Shown here piece by piece: positions 10,439-19,114 of a stretch of DNA of 64,000 nucleotides (positions within the stretch are counted from its first letter, which is position 1; every line of letters begins with the position of its first letter). Both the position numbers and the translations under genes were made by a program. Below the pieces are notes generated by a model. The model was given only the letters and a program-made list of their open reading frames with translations. It was not told the DNA's origin and made no database searches. The DNA comes from Tessaracoccus oleiagri (GTDB lineage Bacteria > Actinomycetota > Actinomycetes > Propionibacteriales > Propionibacteriaceae): contig NZ_FNGP01000001.1 of NCBI RefSeq assembly GCF_900103275.1, forward strand, positions 1,027,271 to 1,091,270. The letters run 5' to 3'.

Positions 10439-12832
10439 TCAGAGGGGGTTGGTGAGGCTGCGCGTCAGGGCCTTGCCGGTGCGCCGGTTGCGGACGAATC
10501 CGCCGACGACTTCCTTCAGTCCGCGGAAGTGGTGGCCGTTGACGAGGGCGACGATGCCGTCGACCATCTCGTCGCTGACCATGCCGTTGGACATCTTCGC
10601 GATGGCCCGGAACGGCATGTTGTAGAGGAACTGGATGTTCAGGTCGGGCTCACCCTTCGCCTCGCTCCTACGGCGCAGCGTGAGCAGGACCCAGTGCGCC
10701 AGCCGGGCGAGCGGGCTGCGGGCCCGTCGCAGGTCACCGAGGGGGTCGTTGCGGTCGAGCTCCGCGGAGTTCGACTCACGTGGTACGACGATGCCGAAGA
10801 ACTCCCCGAGCTCGTCGTCGGTGAGGCCGCGGAGCATCGCGCGTCGCACCGTCTCGGGAGCGACGGGGGTGTCGAGGGTCGTGCCGGGCACCTCCAGCTT
10901 CCCGGTGAGGGGCAGGTCGGCCGAGCTGCCGCCGACCATGACCAGGCGGGTGCCGTCCTCCACAACCCAAGTCCCGGAGCCGACGTCGAAGTGGCGCCAG
11001 GTGTAGCGGTCGAACGGGATGACCACGCGGGCGGCCGCGCCGGGCGCCAACCGCACCTTGGCGAAGCCCTTGAGCTCCTTGACCGGGCGCACGATGGCGC
11101 TGTCCGGCGTCGCGACGTAGAGCTGGGCGACCTCCGCACCGGCGACCGGGCCGGTGTTCGTGACGGTGAACTCTGCGCCCTCGGGCGTGACGCGGAGGTC
11201 CGAGTACGCGAAGTCGGTGTAGCTGAGCCCGTGCCCGAAGGGGTAGCGGACGGCGCGGCCGGCGGCATCGGCGTGCCGATAGCCGACGAAGAGGCCCTCG
11301 CGGTAGACGCTCCACGCGCCCTCGGCGGGGAAGCGGCCGAAGGCCGCCGTGTCCACCAGCGATACGGGGTACGTCTCGGCCAGCTTGCCGGACGGGTTCG
11401 CGGCGCCGGTCAGGATCCGCATCGCCGCCTCGGCGCCCGCCTGCCCTGACAGGTAGCCGTGCACGACGGCGCGCGCCTGCTCCGTCCACGAGAGGTCCAC
11501 CACGGACCCGGCGCTCAGCACGACGACGACGTTGCCGTTCACGGCGGCGACGGCGCGCAGCAGCGACAGCTGGGCGTCCGGCAGGTCGATGTGGCGCCGG
11601 TCCACGCCCTCGGACTCACTGATCTCGTCGAGCCCGAGGTAGACGAGCGCCACGTCCGCGCTCCGCGCCGCCTCGACGGCTCGAGACTCCAGCTCGGCGT
11701 CGATGGGGGAGTGGCGGCGGTATCCCTGCGCGTAGGCCGTCAGTTCCAGCCCGGTGCTGAGGATCGCCTCGCGCGCCGAGCTGAGTCGCGTGGGGTTGAC
11801 CTGCGAGGAGCCGGCTCCCTGGTAGCGGGGGGTGTCGGCCATGTCGCCGATCAGCGCGACGCTGGTGCCGGGGGCCAACGGGAGGAGGGAATCCTCGTTG
11901 CGCAGCAGGACCATGGACTCCTCCGCAGCGCGGCGGGCCAGCGCATGGTGCGCGTCGTGGTCAACGGTGGGGCGCGCCCCCGCGCCCGCGGTGAGTGCGA
12001 GTCGGATGACCTCCGCCGCTCGCGCGGTCAGGTCGGCCTCCGGCAGGCGTCCCCCCTCGACGGCAGCCACGAGCTGGCGCACCGAGTCGAGCCCCGGGGC
12101 GGGCATCTCGAGGTTGGCCCCGGCGGCGATCGCGGCGGCCGCGTCGTTGCTGCCACCCCAGTCGCTGATGACGACGCCGTCGAAGCCCCACTCGTCGCGA
12201 AGGATCTCCGTGAGCAGGTGGCGGTTCTCGTGGGCGTAGGTGCCGTTGACCTTGTTGTAGGAGGTCATCAGCGCGCGGGGCGACGCCTCGCGCACGACGA
12301 TCTCGAAGGCCGTCAGGTACAGCTCGCGCAGGGTGCGCTCGTCGACGATGGAGTCCGACGCCATGCGGCGGAGTTCCTGGCTGTTGACGGCGAAGTGCTT
12401 CGGCGTGGCAGCCACGCCCTCCGCCTGGATCCCCCGCACGTAACCGGCGGCGAGCTTGCCGCTCAGGTAGGGGTCCTCCGAGAAGTATTCGAAGTTCCGG
12501 CCGCCCAGCGGGCTGCGCTTCAGGTTGAGGCCGGGACCGAGCAGCACGTCGACGCCGAGGGAGGCAGCCTCGCGGCCCAGGGCGTGCCCCAGCTCCTCGG
12601 CCAGGTCGACGTCCCAGCTGCACGCCACCGTCGCGGACGTGGGGAAGCAGGTGGCGGGCTCGGACGCGTTGAGGCCGAGGTGATCGCCGGACCCGACCTG
12701 CTTGCGCACGCCGTGTGGGCCGTCGGCCATGAAGAACGAGGGGACGTCGTGCCGCGGCAGGTCGCGAGACTCCCAGACGTTCTTGCCGCTCAGCAGCGCG
12801 GCCTTCTCGAGCGTCGTGAGTTCGTTGGTCAT
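10439..12832 (-). CDS. Cytoplasmic GH3 beta-glucosidase or beta-xylosidase
   Basis: The 797-residue enzyme has the standard GH3 order: TIM barrel first (MADGPHGVR, KRSPLGGRNFEYFSEDPYLS, KHFAVNSQELRR, VVISDWGG with nucleophile D224), then the alpha/beta domain (AGSSQVNP, SESEGVDR), then Fn3-like (GHGLSYTDFAYS). No signal peptide or membrane helix is present, so it probably acts on imported oligosaccharides or glycosides. ATG 12832 is preferred over ATG 12838 because GGAG then lies at a 6-base spacing; the longer frame to 13057 overlaps the divergent promoter. A C-terminal extension after Fn3 (about 110 residues ending LTRSLTNPL) resembles that of actinobacterial GH3 enzymes with a short helical tail. 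The GtrA and GT2 genes follow in the same direction. Confidence 0.93.
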   Translation of the reverse strand: MTNELTTLEKAALLSGKNVWESRDLPRHDVPSFFMADGPHGVRKQVGSGDHLGLNASEPATCFPTSATVACSWDVDLAEELGHALGREAASLGVDVLLGPGLNLKRSPLGGRNFEYFSEDPYLSGKLAAGYVRGIQAEGVAATPKHFAVNSQELRRMASDSIVDERTLRELYLTAFEIVVREASPRALMTSYNKVNGTYAHENRHLLTEILRDEWGFDGVVISDWGGSNDAAAAIAAGANLEMPAPGLDSVRQLVAAVEGGRLPEADLTARAAEVIRLALTAGAGARPTVDHDAHHALARRAAEESMVLLRNEDSLLPLAPGTSVALIGDMADTPRYQGAGSSQVNPTRLSSAREAILSTGLELTAYAQGYRRHSPIDAELESRAVEAARSADVALVYLGLDEISESEGVDRRHIDLPDAQLSLLRAVAAVNGNVVVVLSAGSVVDLSWTEQARAVVHGYLSGQAGAEAAMRILTGAANPSGKLAETYPVSLVDTAAFGRFPAEGAWSVYREGLFVGYRHADAAGRAVRYPFGHGLSYTDFAYSDLRVTPEGAEFTVTNTGPVAGAEVAQLYVATPDSAIVRPVKELKGFAKVRLAPGAAARVVIPFDRYTWRHFDVGSGTWVVEDGTRLVMVGGSSADLPLTGKLEVPGTTLDTPVAPETVRRAMLRGLTDDELGEFFGIVVPRESNSAELDRNDPLGDLRRARSPLARLAHWVLLTLRRRSEAKGEPDLNIQFLYNMPFRAIAKMSNGMVSDEMVDGIVALVNGHHFRGLKEVVGGFVRNRRTGKALTRSLTNPL

Positions 12833-13029
12833 CGGCATCTCCGTTGATCGCTTCCCGGGGCCGAGGGCCGGCCCGGGAGGTGTTGTTCCACAGTCGACCA
12901 CACCGCTCCCCGGGGTCCCCGGGGCCGCTGCACAGTCGGCAGGAACTGCGGCACGATCCGTCGTCCCCCGTGGCTCCGGCTCGCGCACGGGGGCGGCGCA
13001 GTAGCATGGCTGCGAACCGAAGGAGAACT

Positions 13030-14430
13030 GTGTCGCCCGACGAAGACGAGCCCACAAAGCCGATGTCCCTCGACGAGCCGGTGCCGGGCCTCGGCAGCCA
13101 TCAGGCGTTGCCGGCCCCCGATCCGGACGCTCCAGTGGACCGCGCCGACGTCATCGGGGAGGGTGCCCGGTCATTCGCCGCCTGGAGCGGCCGGTTCGTC
13201 ATCACGGTGATCGCGCTGGGCATCGTCGGCTGGGGCCTGCTGCAGCTCAGCAGCGCCATCATCCCGGTGCTGCTCGGCCTGTTGATCGCCTCGGTCCTCT
13301 ATCCCATCGTCTCCGGGCTGCGCCGCATCGGCCTGCCGCACAGCCTGGGCGCGGCGCTGAGCCTGCTCACCGGCATCGTCGTCATCGGCGGCCTCGTGAG
13401 CCTCATCGCGCCCAGCGTGGTGGCGCAGTGGCCGCAGCTCGCGGACCAGACGATCCGCGGCATCCGCCAGGTCCAGCAGTGGGTGGCGGGGCCCCCGATG
13501 AACCTGCAGGACGAACAGCTCAACGAGTACCTCCAGCAGTTCACGAACTGGCTCCAGGGCTACTCGAGCGACATCGTCTCCATCGCCCTCAGCCTCGGCG
13601 GCAGCGTCGGCAGCGGCATCGTCACGCTCGCGATGACGCTCGTCATCGTGTTCTTCATGCTGAAGGACGGGCACAAGTTCGTCGGCTTCTCCCGCAGCAT
13701 CGTGGGCCGCCGGTGGGGCTTCCACGTGTCGGAGCTGTTCGCCCGGCTCTGGGTCACCCTCTCGGGCTACATCCGCACCCAGGCCGTGGTGAGCTTCGTC
13801 GACGCGCTCTTCATCGGGCTCGGGTTGTGGCTGCTCGACGTGCCGCTCGCCTTCCCGATCGCCGTCCTGACCTTCATGGCCGGCTTCATCCCGATCGTCG
13901 GCGCCTTCTCCGCGGGCGCGGTCGCGGTGCTGGTGGCGCTCGTTACCGGGGGGCTGGTCCAGGCGCTGCTGGTGCTCGCGCTCGTCGTGCTCGTCCAGCA
14001 GATCGAGGGCAACGTGCTGCAGCCCGTGCTGCAGGCCCGCGTGATGCAGCTCCATCCCGTCATCGTGATCCTCGCGGTCCTGCTCGGCGGCGGCTGGGCG
14101 GGGATCATCGGCGCCTTCCTGGCCGTCCCGGTCGCGGCCGCGGGCGCCGTCGTGTTGCGCTACTTGGGCGACATGATCGACCTCCGCACCGGCGACCGCG
14201 CCGCGGCGGACATCAACTGGGTGACCGCCGACGGGCGCGTCGTGGGCGGCGAGTCGGAGAAGTCGGCGATGCTCTTCCGTGCCCTGATCCGCCGCCGCGA
14301 GCGCGTCGAGCCCGAGGCGGAGGCGGCCGAGGAGGTCCTCGGGCCGGAGCCGTTGGAACCGACGACGAGCGCCGTCCTGCCCCGGAAGCCGCGCCCCGTC
14401 TTCGGGAACCCGTTCCGGCGCCGCGGCTGA
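13030..14430 (+). CDS. AI-2E-family (PerM/YdiK-like) membrane transporter
   Basis: The 466-residue protein has about eight membrane helices and the AI-2E-family pattern: WGLLQLSSAIIPVLLGLLIA at the start, a long amphipathic central region (PQLADQTIRGIRQ), FFMLKDG, and VQQIEGNVLQPVLQARVMQLHP in the last third, a strong family signature. Members are exporters or Na+/H+ antiporters of varied substrate; true autoinducer-2 export is rare. GTG 13030 is chosen for the GAAGGAG four bases before it; ATG 13006 in frame is the alternative. The first 60 residues are acidic and Pro-rich, and the last 50 form a charged cytoplasmic tail. Confidence 0.9.
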   Translation: MSPDEDEPTKPMSLDEPVPGLGSHQALPAPDPDAPVDRADVIGEGARSFAAWSGRFVITVIALGIVGWGLLQLSSAIIPVLLGLLIASVLYPIVSGLRRIGLPHSLGAALSLLTGIVVIGGLVSLIAPSVVAQWPQLADQTIRGIRQVQQWVAGPPMNLQDEQLNEYLQQFTNWLQGYSSDIVSIALSLGGSVGSGIVTLAMTLVIVFFMLKDGHKFVGFSRSIVGRRWGFHVSELFARLWVTLSGYIRTQAVVSFVDALFIGLGLWLLDVPLAFPIAVLTFMAGFIPIVGAFSAGAVAVLVALVTGGLVQALLVLALVVLVQQIEGNVLQPVLQARVMQLHPVIVILAVLLGGGWAGIIGAFLAVPVAAAGAVVLRYLGDMIDLRTGDRAAADINWVTADGRVVGGESEKSAMLFRALIRRRERVEPEAEAAEEVLGPEPLEPTTSAVLPRKPRPVFGNPFRRRG

Positions 14431-14431
14431 A

Positions 14432-15163
14432 TCAGCCCCGGTACACCTTGTGCTGCGCCGCCTGCGCCCGCGGTCGGATCGTGATGCGGTCGAGGTTCAC
14501 GTGGTGCGGTCGGGTCACCATGAAGTGGATGGTGTCGGCGATGTCGTCCGCCGTGAGCGGGTCGGGCACGCCGTCGTAGACCTTCTCCGCGCGTTCCTGG
14601 TCGCCCCCGAACCGGGTGAGGGAGAACTCCTCGGTGGCCACCATGCCGGGGCAGATCTCGGTGATCCGGACGTCGGTGTCGAACAACTCGAGACGCATCG
14701 ACTCGACCATGGACCGCTCGGCCGCCTTGGCCCCGCAGTAGCCGGCGCCGCCCTCGTAGCCCGCGTCCGCCGCCGTCGAGGTGACGAACACGATGATGCC
14801 GCGGGCCTCCTTCAGGGCGGGGAAGAGCGCCTTGGTGACACGGGCGGTGCCGATGACATTGGTCTGGAACATGCGGTCCCACAACTCCAGCTCTGCGTTG
14901 ACGACGGGCTCCAGGCCCAGCGCCCCACCGGCGTTGTTGACCAGCACGTCGACGTGGCCGCCCACCGTCTCCGCGAGCCGGGCCACGTCGGCGTCGTCCA
15001 GGATGTCGCAGGTGACCGCCACGCCGCCGATCTCCTCGGCGAGCTGCTCGATGCGATCGCTGCGGCGCGCCGCGCAGAACACCTTGAAGCCCTCGGCCGC
15101 CAGACGACGTGCCGTCGCCGCGCCGATGCCCGAACTTGCCCCTGTAACCACTGCAGTCTTCAT
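14432..15163 (-). CDS. Short-chain dehydrogenase/reductase (YdfG-like)
   Basis: The 243-residue NAD(P)-dependent SDR has the nucleotide-binding TGASSGIGAATARRL, NNAGGAL, and the catalytic Tyr-x-x-x-Lys in GYCGAKAAER. The order matches classical SDRs such as YdfG, which reduce serine or 3-hydroxy acid type substrates; the actual substrate is undetermined. The start codon lies six bases after a TAGGCT hexamer (complement of 15170-15175), so the mRNA is probably leaderless. It converges with the AI-2E gene, with stops two bases apart. Confidence 0.9.
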   Translation of the reverse strand: MKTAVVTGASSGIGAATARRLAAEGFKVFCAARRSDRIEQLAEEIGGVAVTCDILDDADVARLAETVGGHVDVLVNNAGGALGLEPVVNAELELWDRMFQTNVIGTARVTKALFPALKEARGIIVFVTSTAADAGYEGGAGYCGAKAAERSMVESMRLELFDTDVRITEICPGMVATEEFSLTRFGGDQERAEKVYDGVPDPLTADDIADTIHFMVTRPHHVNLDRITIRPRAQAAQHKVYRG

Positions 15164-15172
15164 GGGGCCAGC

Positions 15173-15487
15173 CTAGTGGTCCGCGATTTCCTCCGAGCCC
15201 GACGGCAGCACGGCGCGGAATGCGGGGTCGGCGCGTCCGAGGTCGTCGAACGGCACCCCCTCGGCTTCGAGGATCGTCTGCTGCTCGGGGCCGAAGCCGC
15301 TCGACGGCCTGCCTGACGCCGTCAGCACCCGGTGTGCCAGCTCGAAGTCACCCGTCGCCATCAGGGCGCCGACGATCCGGGCGCTCGTCCCGGCCACCTT
15401 CGCGAGGTCGCCGTAGGTGGTCCAGCGGCCGCGCGGCACCCGGGCGAGCGCCTCGTCGACCAGCCGTTCGGTCCTCGTCGGTGGCAT
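15173..15487 (-). CDS. Alkyltransferase-like DNA-binding protein (ATL)
   Basis: The 104-residue protein corresponds to the DNA-binding half of O6-alkylguanine-DNA alkyltransferase. VPRGRWTTYGDLAKVAG and the HRVL segment after it match the family, but the acceptor Cys of the PCHRV motif is replaced: here it reads LAHRVL with Ala at residue 51. It therefore cannot accept alkyl groups and fits the ATL group, which flags O6-alkylguanine for nucleotide excision repair. Family members more often have Trp at that site, so Ala is a variant. GGAG lies close upstream of ATG 15487. Confidence 0.85.
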   Translation of the reverse strand: MPPTRTERLVDEALARVPRGRWTTYGDLAKVAGTSARIVGALMATGDFELAHRVLTASGRPSSGFGPEQQTILEAEGVPFDDLGRADPAFRAVLPSGSEEIADH

Positions 15488-15522
15488 GCGTCTCCATTCA
15501 GCGGGGTGGCCGCCAAAACGAT

Positions 15523-15586
15523 CTCGCCAGCGTTCGCCACGTTCACCAGCGATACATCGCAGGTGAATCGAGCAAACGCTGGCGAG
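15523..15586. repeat. 64-bp imperfect palindrome between gpmA and the ATL gene
   Basis: The outer arms CTCGCCAGCGTT (15523-15534) and AACGCTGGCGAG (15575-15586) are perfect 12-bp complements. Inside, TTCACC (15542-15547) pairs with GGTGAA (15562-15567), and GCGA (15549-15552) pairs with TCGC (15557-15560). The whole block can fold into an interrupted hairpin on either strand. It follows the gpmA stop by 10 bases, so it may terminate gpmA, or it may be an extragenic palindromic repeat. Confidence 0.7.
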
Positions 15587-15596
15587 TCGCGCGTCG

Positions 15597-16346
15597 TTAC
15601 TTCTTGCCCTGGTTGGCGACCGCCTGGATGGAGACCGCGGCGGCCTCGGGGTCCAGGTAGCGACCGCCGGCGGTGACGGGGCGGAAGTCGTCGTCCAGCT
15701 CGTAGTAGAGCGGGATGCCGGTGGGGATGTTCAGGCCCGAGATGTCGTCGTCGGAGATGCCGTCGAGGTGTTTCACCAGCGCGCGCAGCGAGTTGCCGTG
15801 CGCGGCGATCAGCACGGTCTTGCCCGCCTCGAGGTCCGGCTTGATGTCGGACTCCCAGTAGGGCAGCATGCGCGCGACGACGTCCTTGAGGCACTCGGTG
15901 CGGGGACGCTGGTCCTCGGGGATGTCCGCGTAGCGCGGGTCGTTGTGCTGGCTGAACTCGTTGTCCACGTCGATCGGCGGCGGCGGCACGTCGTAGCTGC
16001 GACGCCACTGCATGAACTGCTCCTCGCCGAACTGGTCGCGGATCTCGGTCTTGTTGAGGCCCTGGAGCTTGCCGTAGTGGCGCTCGTTGAGCCGCCACGA
16101 CCGGTGGACGGGGATCCAGTGCCGGTCCGCGCGGTCGAGTGCGATGTTGGCGGTGTTGATCGCGCGGCGCAGCAGGGAGGTGTGCACCACGTCGGGCAGG
16201 AGGTTCTGCTCCTTGAGGAGTTCGCCGCCGCGGACGGCCTCGCCGCGGCCCTTCTCGTTGAGCTCCACGTCCACCCAGCCGGTGAACAGGTTCTTCGCGT
16301 TCCACTCGCTCTCGCCGTGGCGGAGCAGGATCAGCTTGTAGGTCAT
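15597..16346 (-). CDS. gpmA: 2,3-bisphosphoglycerate-dependent phosphoglycerate mutase
   Basis: This glycolytic enzyme interconverts 3- and 2-phosphoglycerate. The 249-residue length is standard. [20 protein letters not shown] contains the phosphorylated His; [28 protein letters not shown] and [16 protein letters not shown] supply the remaining active-site residues. ATG 16346 is chosen because the family begins [12 protein letters not shown] and a TAGGCT hexamer (complement of 16354-16359) ends seven bases before it, suggesting a leaderless mRNA. gpm next to senX3-regX3 is the same neighbourhood as in Mycobacterium. Confidence 0.97.
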   Translation of the reverse strand: MTYKLILLRHGESEWNAKNLFTGWVDVELNEKGRGEAVRGGELLKEQNLLPDVVHTSLLRRAINTANIALDRADRHWIPVHRSWRLNERHYGKLQGLNKTEIRDQFGEEQFMQWRRSYDVPPPPIDVDNEFSQHNDPRYADIPEDQRPRTECLKDVVARMLPYWESDIKPDLEAGKTVLIAAHGNSLRALVKHLDGISDDDISGLNIPTGIPLYYELDDDFRPVTAGGRYLDPEAAAVSIQAVANQGKK

Positions 16347-16418
16347 GGACCAAAGCCTAGCGGCACCGGTACCGCGGCCCTCCTGCGGCATCGCGGCAAC
16401 GGTGCAACAAGCGGACGA

Positions 16419-17084
16419 TCAGGCGTTCGGCCAGTCCTCGCCGGTGGGTGCGGCGCCGGTGACGAGGTAGATCGTGCGGCGGCCGACGGCGACGGCGTGG
16501 TCGCAGAAGCGCTCGTAGTAGCGGCCGAGCAGCGCAACGTCGACGGCGTCCTCGACGGTGCCCTGCCAGTTCTCGTCGAGGATCACCTGGAAGTGCTCGC
16601 GACGCAGACCGTCGACGTCCGCGTCGACCTTGGCCAGCTTCATCGCCTCCTCCGCGTCGTGTTCGCTCAGCGTCGTCTTGGCGAGCTGCACCATCTGCTC
16701 GGCGATCCGGGCCATCTCGATGAAGTTCGGCTCGAGGTCCTTCGGCACCGCGTGCTCCGGGTAGCGGAGGCGGGCGATCTTCGCGATGTGTGCGGCGAGG
16801 TCGCCCATGCGGGCGAACTCGAACACCACGCGGATGGCGGAGACGACGATCCGCAGCTCGCCCGCGACCGGCGCCTGCAGGGCGAGGAGTGACAGGCACT
16901 TGTACTCGAGTTCCTCGTGGAGCGCGTCCAGTTGCGCATCCCCGGAAATGACGGCTTCGGCCTTCGTCAGATCGGCGTTGATCAGTGACTCCGACGCGTC
17001 GTGCATCGCGGTCTCCACGAGCGACGCCATGTGGACGAGTTGCTCGATGATTCCGTCGAGCTCTTCGTGGTAGCTGGAACGCAT
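16419..17084 (-). CDS. phoU: Phosphate signalling protein PhoU
   Basis: The 221-residue protein is built of two PhoU helical-bundle repeats. MRSSYHEELDGIIEQLVHMA and MEDAMHD-like METAMHDASESL open repeat 1, and HIAKIARLRYPEHAVP with the later EHFQVILDENW belong to the inter-repeat and second repeat. PhoU couples the Pst phosphate transporter to the SenX3-type kinase and damps the phosphate-starvation response. No pst genes are in the window, but the gene is divergent from senX3 across a PHO box. AAGGAG lies 9 bases before ATG 17084. Confidence 0.95.
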   Translation of the reverse strand: MRSSYHEELDGIIEQLVHMASLVETAMHDASESLINADLTKAEAVISGDAQLDALHEELEYKCLSLLALQAPVAGELRIVVSAIRVVFEFARMGDLAAHIAKIARLRYPEHAVPKDLEPNFIEMARIAEQMVQLAKTTLSEHDAEEAMKLAKVDADVDGLRREHFQVILDENWQGTVEDAVDVALLGRYYERFCDHAVAVGRRTIYLVTGAAPTGEDWPNA

Positions 17085-17185
17085 GCGGGTGACTCCTTTG
17101 CCGGGTGCTCAATCAGCACAGTGTATCGAGTGCGGGTTTCGACGGCCGACGCTAGCCCCTTCCGGCGGCGCGTCGGGGGGTCCTC

Positions 17186-17218
17186 GGTGAACGCCACCTG
17201 AACGACGGGTGAAGCCTT
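17186..17218 (+). promoter_or_regulatory. PHO box: three 11-bp direct repeats
   Basis: Three successive 11-base units, GGTGAACGCCA (17186-17196), CCTGAACGACG (17197-17207) and GGTGAAGCCTT (17208-17218), share a G-G-T-G-A-A-C core. This is the reverse complement of the GTTCACC unit of actinobacterial PHO boxes bound by PhoP or RegX3. It lies in the divergent phoU/senX3 region, 43 bases before the senX3 start, so autoregulation by RegX3 and control of phoU are likely. Confidence 0.75.
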
Positions 17219-17261
17219 CGGGGAAGGGCGGACACCGGCCGTGCCGACTACACTCGGCCAC

Positions 17262-18425
17262 ATGCCGCCCACGCTCGCCGCCCTCTTCGGCGCTGCCGTC
17301 GCACTGCTCGCCGTGGGCCTGGTGCTCTTCTTCCGGTGGCAGGTCGCGCGCCGTCGCCGGGCGCTCGAGGCGGCGCAGGGCCCCCAGCTGCACCACACGG
17401 TCGAGGCGGTGATCGACGAGGTGCCCGCCGGCGTCGCCGTCATCGGACCGCACGACGAACTCCTCGCCCACAACGACGCCGCCGTGCGCATCGGAGCCAT
17501 CCGGGGGACGCGCGTCGGCTTCAAACGGCTGCACGACAAGGTCCGCGAGGTCCGGCAGACCGGTGAGCGCTTCGACGGCGAGGTCGTCCGGGAGCCGGTC
17601 CCCGGCCGCCAGGCCACCCTCCAACTGCACTGCCGCATCGCATGCATGGACGACGACATGGTCCTGCTCGTCGCGTTCGACGACGCCCACGCGCGCCGCG
17701 TGGAGGCGGTGCGTCGGGACTTCGTCGCCAACATCTCCCACGAGCTGAAGACCCCGATCGGCGCCATCGGGGTGCTCGCGGAGGCGGTCGAGGCGGCGAA
17801 GGACGACCCGGCCGCCGTGGAGCGCTTCGCCGGTCGGCTGCAGACCGAGACCGGCCGCCTCGCCGAGCTCGTCCGCCAGATCATCGACCTGTCCCGGCTG
17901 CAGGCCGCGGACCCGCTGCTGGAGAAGGAGAGCGTCGACGTCGCGGAGGTCGTCGCGGAGGCGATCCGGCGCTGCCGTGAGCGCGCCGAGAAGCGCCACG
18001 TCAACATCCTGAACGTGCACCCCACCGACACCCGGGTCCTCGGCGACCAGTGGCAGCTCACCGACGCGGTCACCAACCTGATCCAGAACGCCATCAACTA
18101 CTCCGACGAGGGCGCCCGCGTCGCGATCAGCATCGTGGACGCCACCGAGAACGGCGAGGAGTTCGTCGACGTCAAGGTCTCCGACAACGGGATCGGCATC
18201 AAGCCCGAGGACCAGGAGCGCATCTTCGAGCGCTTCTACCGCGTCGACTACGGGCGGAGCCGCTCGAGCGGCGGCACCGGGCTCGGACTGTCGATCGTGC
18301 GCCACATCGCGCAGGCGCATGGGGGCAGTATCAAGGTTTGGTCCATCCCCGGACAGGGGTCTACGTTCACATTGCGGTTCCCCGCCTACCACCCACGCGT
18401 AGAGCATCGGAAAGAGGTTCCATGA
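17262..18425 (+). CDS. senX3: Phosphate-responsive sensor histidine kinase SenX3
   Basis: The 387-residue kinase has one or two N-terminal membrane segments (LAALFGAAVALLAVGLVLFF), a PAS-like region (about 55-140, EVPAGVAVIGPHDELLAHN), the HisKA box with H160 in NISHELKTPIG, and a HATPase with NLIQNAINYSDEG, VSDNGIGI and GGTGLGLSIVRH. It should phosphorylate RegX3 when phosphate is scarce, under PhoU control. ATG 17262 fits family starts (MPPTLAALFG) and lies 7 bases after TACACT (17249-17254), so a leaderless mRNA is probable; an in-frame GTG at 17241 is less likely. The stop overlaps regX3 (ATGA). Confidence 0.95.
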   Translation: MPPTLAALFGAAVALLAVGLVLFFRWQVARRRRALEAAQGPQLHHTVEAVIDEVPAGVAVIGPHDELLAHNDAAVRIGAIRGTRVGFKRLHDKVREVRQTGERFDGEVVREPVPGRQATLQLHCRIACMDDDMVLLVAFDDAHARRVEAVRRDFVANISHELKTPIGAIGVLAEAVEAAKDDPAAVERFAGRLQTETGRLAELVRQIIDLSRLQAADPLLEKESVDVAEVVAEAIRRCRERAEKRHVNILNVHPTDTRVLGDQWQLTDAVTNLIQNAINYSDEGARVAISIVDATENGEEFVDVKVSDNGIGIKPEDQERIFERFYRVDYGRSRSSGGTGLGLSIVRHIAQAHGGSIKVWSIPGQGSTFTLRFPAYHPRVEHRKEVP

Positions 18426-19099
18426 CCCGTATCTTGATCATCGAGGACGAGGAGTCCTACCGCGAGGCGCTCACCTTCATGCTCGAGAAGGAGGGCTTCG
18501 ACGTGGTGAGCGCCCCGGACGGCGCGGAGGGGCTCGCGGAGTTCGACAAACAGGGTGCCGACCTCGTGCTGCTCGACCTCATGATGCCGGGCATCCCCGG
18601 GCTCGAGGTCTGCAAACAGCTGCGTGCCAGGTCGAACGTCGCGATCGTGATGGTCACCGCACGTGACTCCGAGGTGGACAAGGTCGTGGGGCTGGAGCTG
18701 GGCGCCGACGACTACGTCACCAAGCCGTTCTCCCACCGTGAGCTCGTCGCCAGGGTCCGGGCCGTCCTGCGTCGGGGACAGGATCAGGAGCTGGTCCCCG
18801 ACGTGGTCGAGGTGGGCGGTGTGCGCATCGACGTCGAACGTCACCAGGTCTACGTCGATGGCGAGGAGGTGCGGTTCGCGCTGCGCGAGTTCGACCTGCT
18901 CGAGTTGCTGCTGCGCAACCCCGGCCGCGTCCTGACGCGCGGGCAGCTGATCGATCGCATCTGGGGCTCCGACTACGTGGGTGACACCAAGACCCTCGAC
19001 GTGCACATCAAGCGGCTGCGCTCCAAGATCGAGCGCGACCCGTCGAACCCGGAGCGGCTCGTGACCGTCCGCGGGCTCGGCTACAAGTACGAGGGCTGA
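18422..19099 (+). CDS. regX3: OmpR-family response regulator RegX3
   Basis: The 225-residue regulator has a receiver domain (acidic IIEDEE, phospho-acceptor D52 in LVLLDLMMPG, T/K switch residues in MVTARDS and VTKPFSHREL) and a winged-helix domain (FALREFDLLELLLRNPGRVL, VDVHIKRLRSKIE-type sequence with RGLGYKYEG). It controls phosphate-starvation genes by binding PHO boxes such as the one at 17186-17218. It overlaps senX3 by four bases and is translationally coupled. Confidence 0.96.
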   Translation: MTRILIIEDEESYREALTFMLEKEGFDVVSAPDGAEGLAEFDKQGADLVLLDLMMPGIPGLEVCKQLRARSNVAIVMVTARDSEVDKVVGLELGADDYVTKPFSHRELVARVRAVLRRGQDQELVPDVVEVGGVRIDVERHQVYVDGEEVRFALREFDLLELLLRNPGRVLTRGQLIDRIWGSDYVGDTKTLDVHIKRLRSKIERDPSNPERLVTVRGLGYKYEG

Positions 19100-19114
19100 G
19101 GTCGGGGTTCCGCG

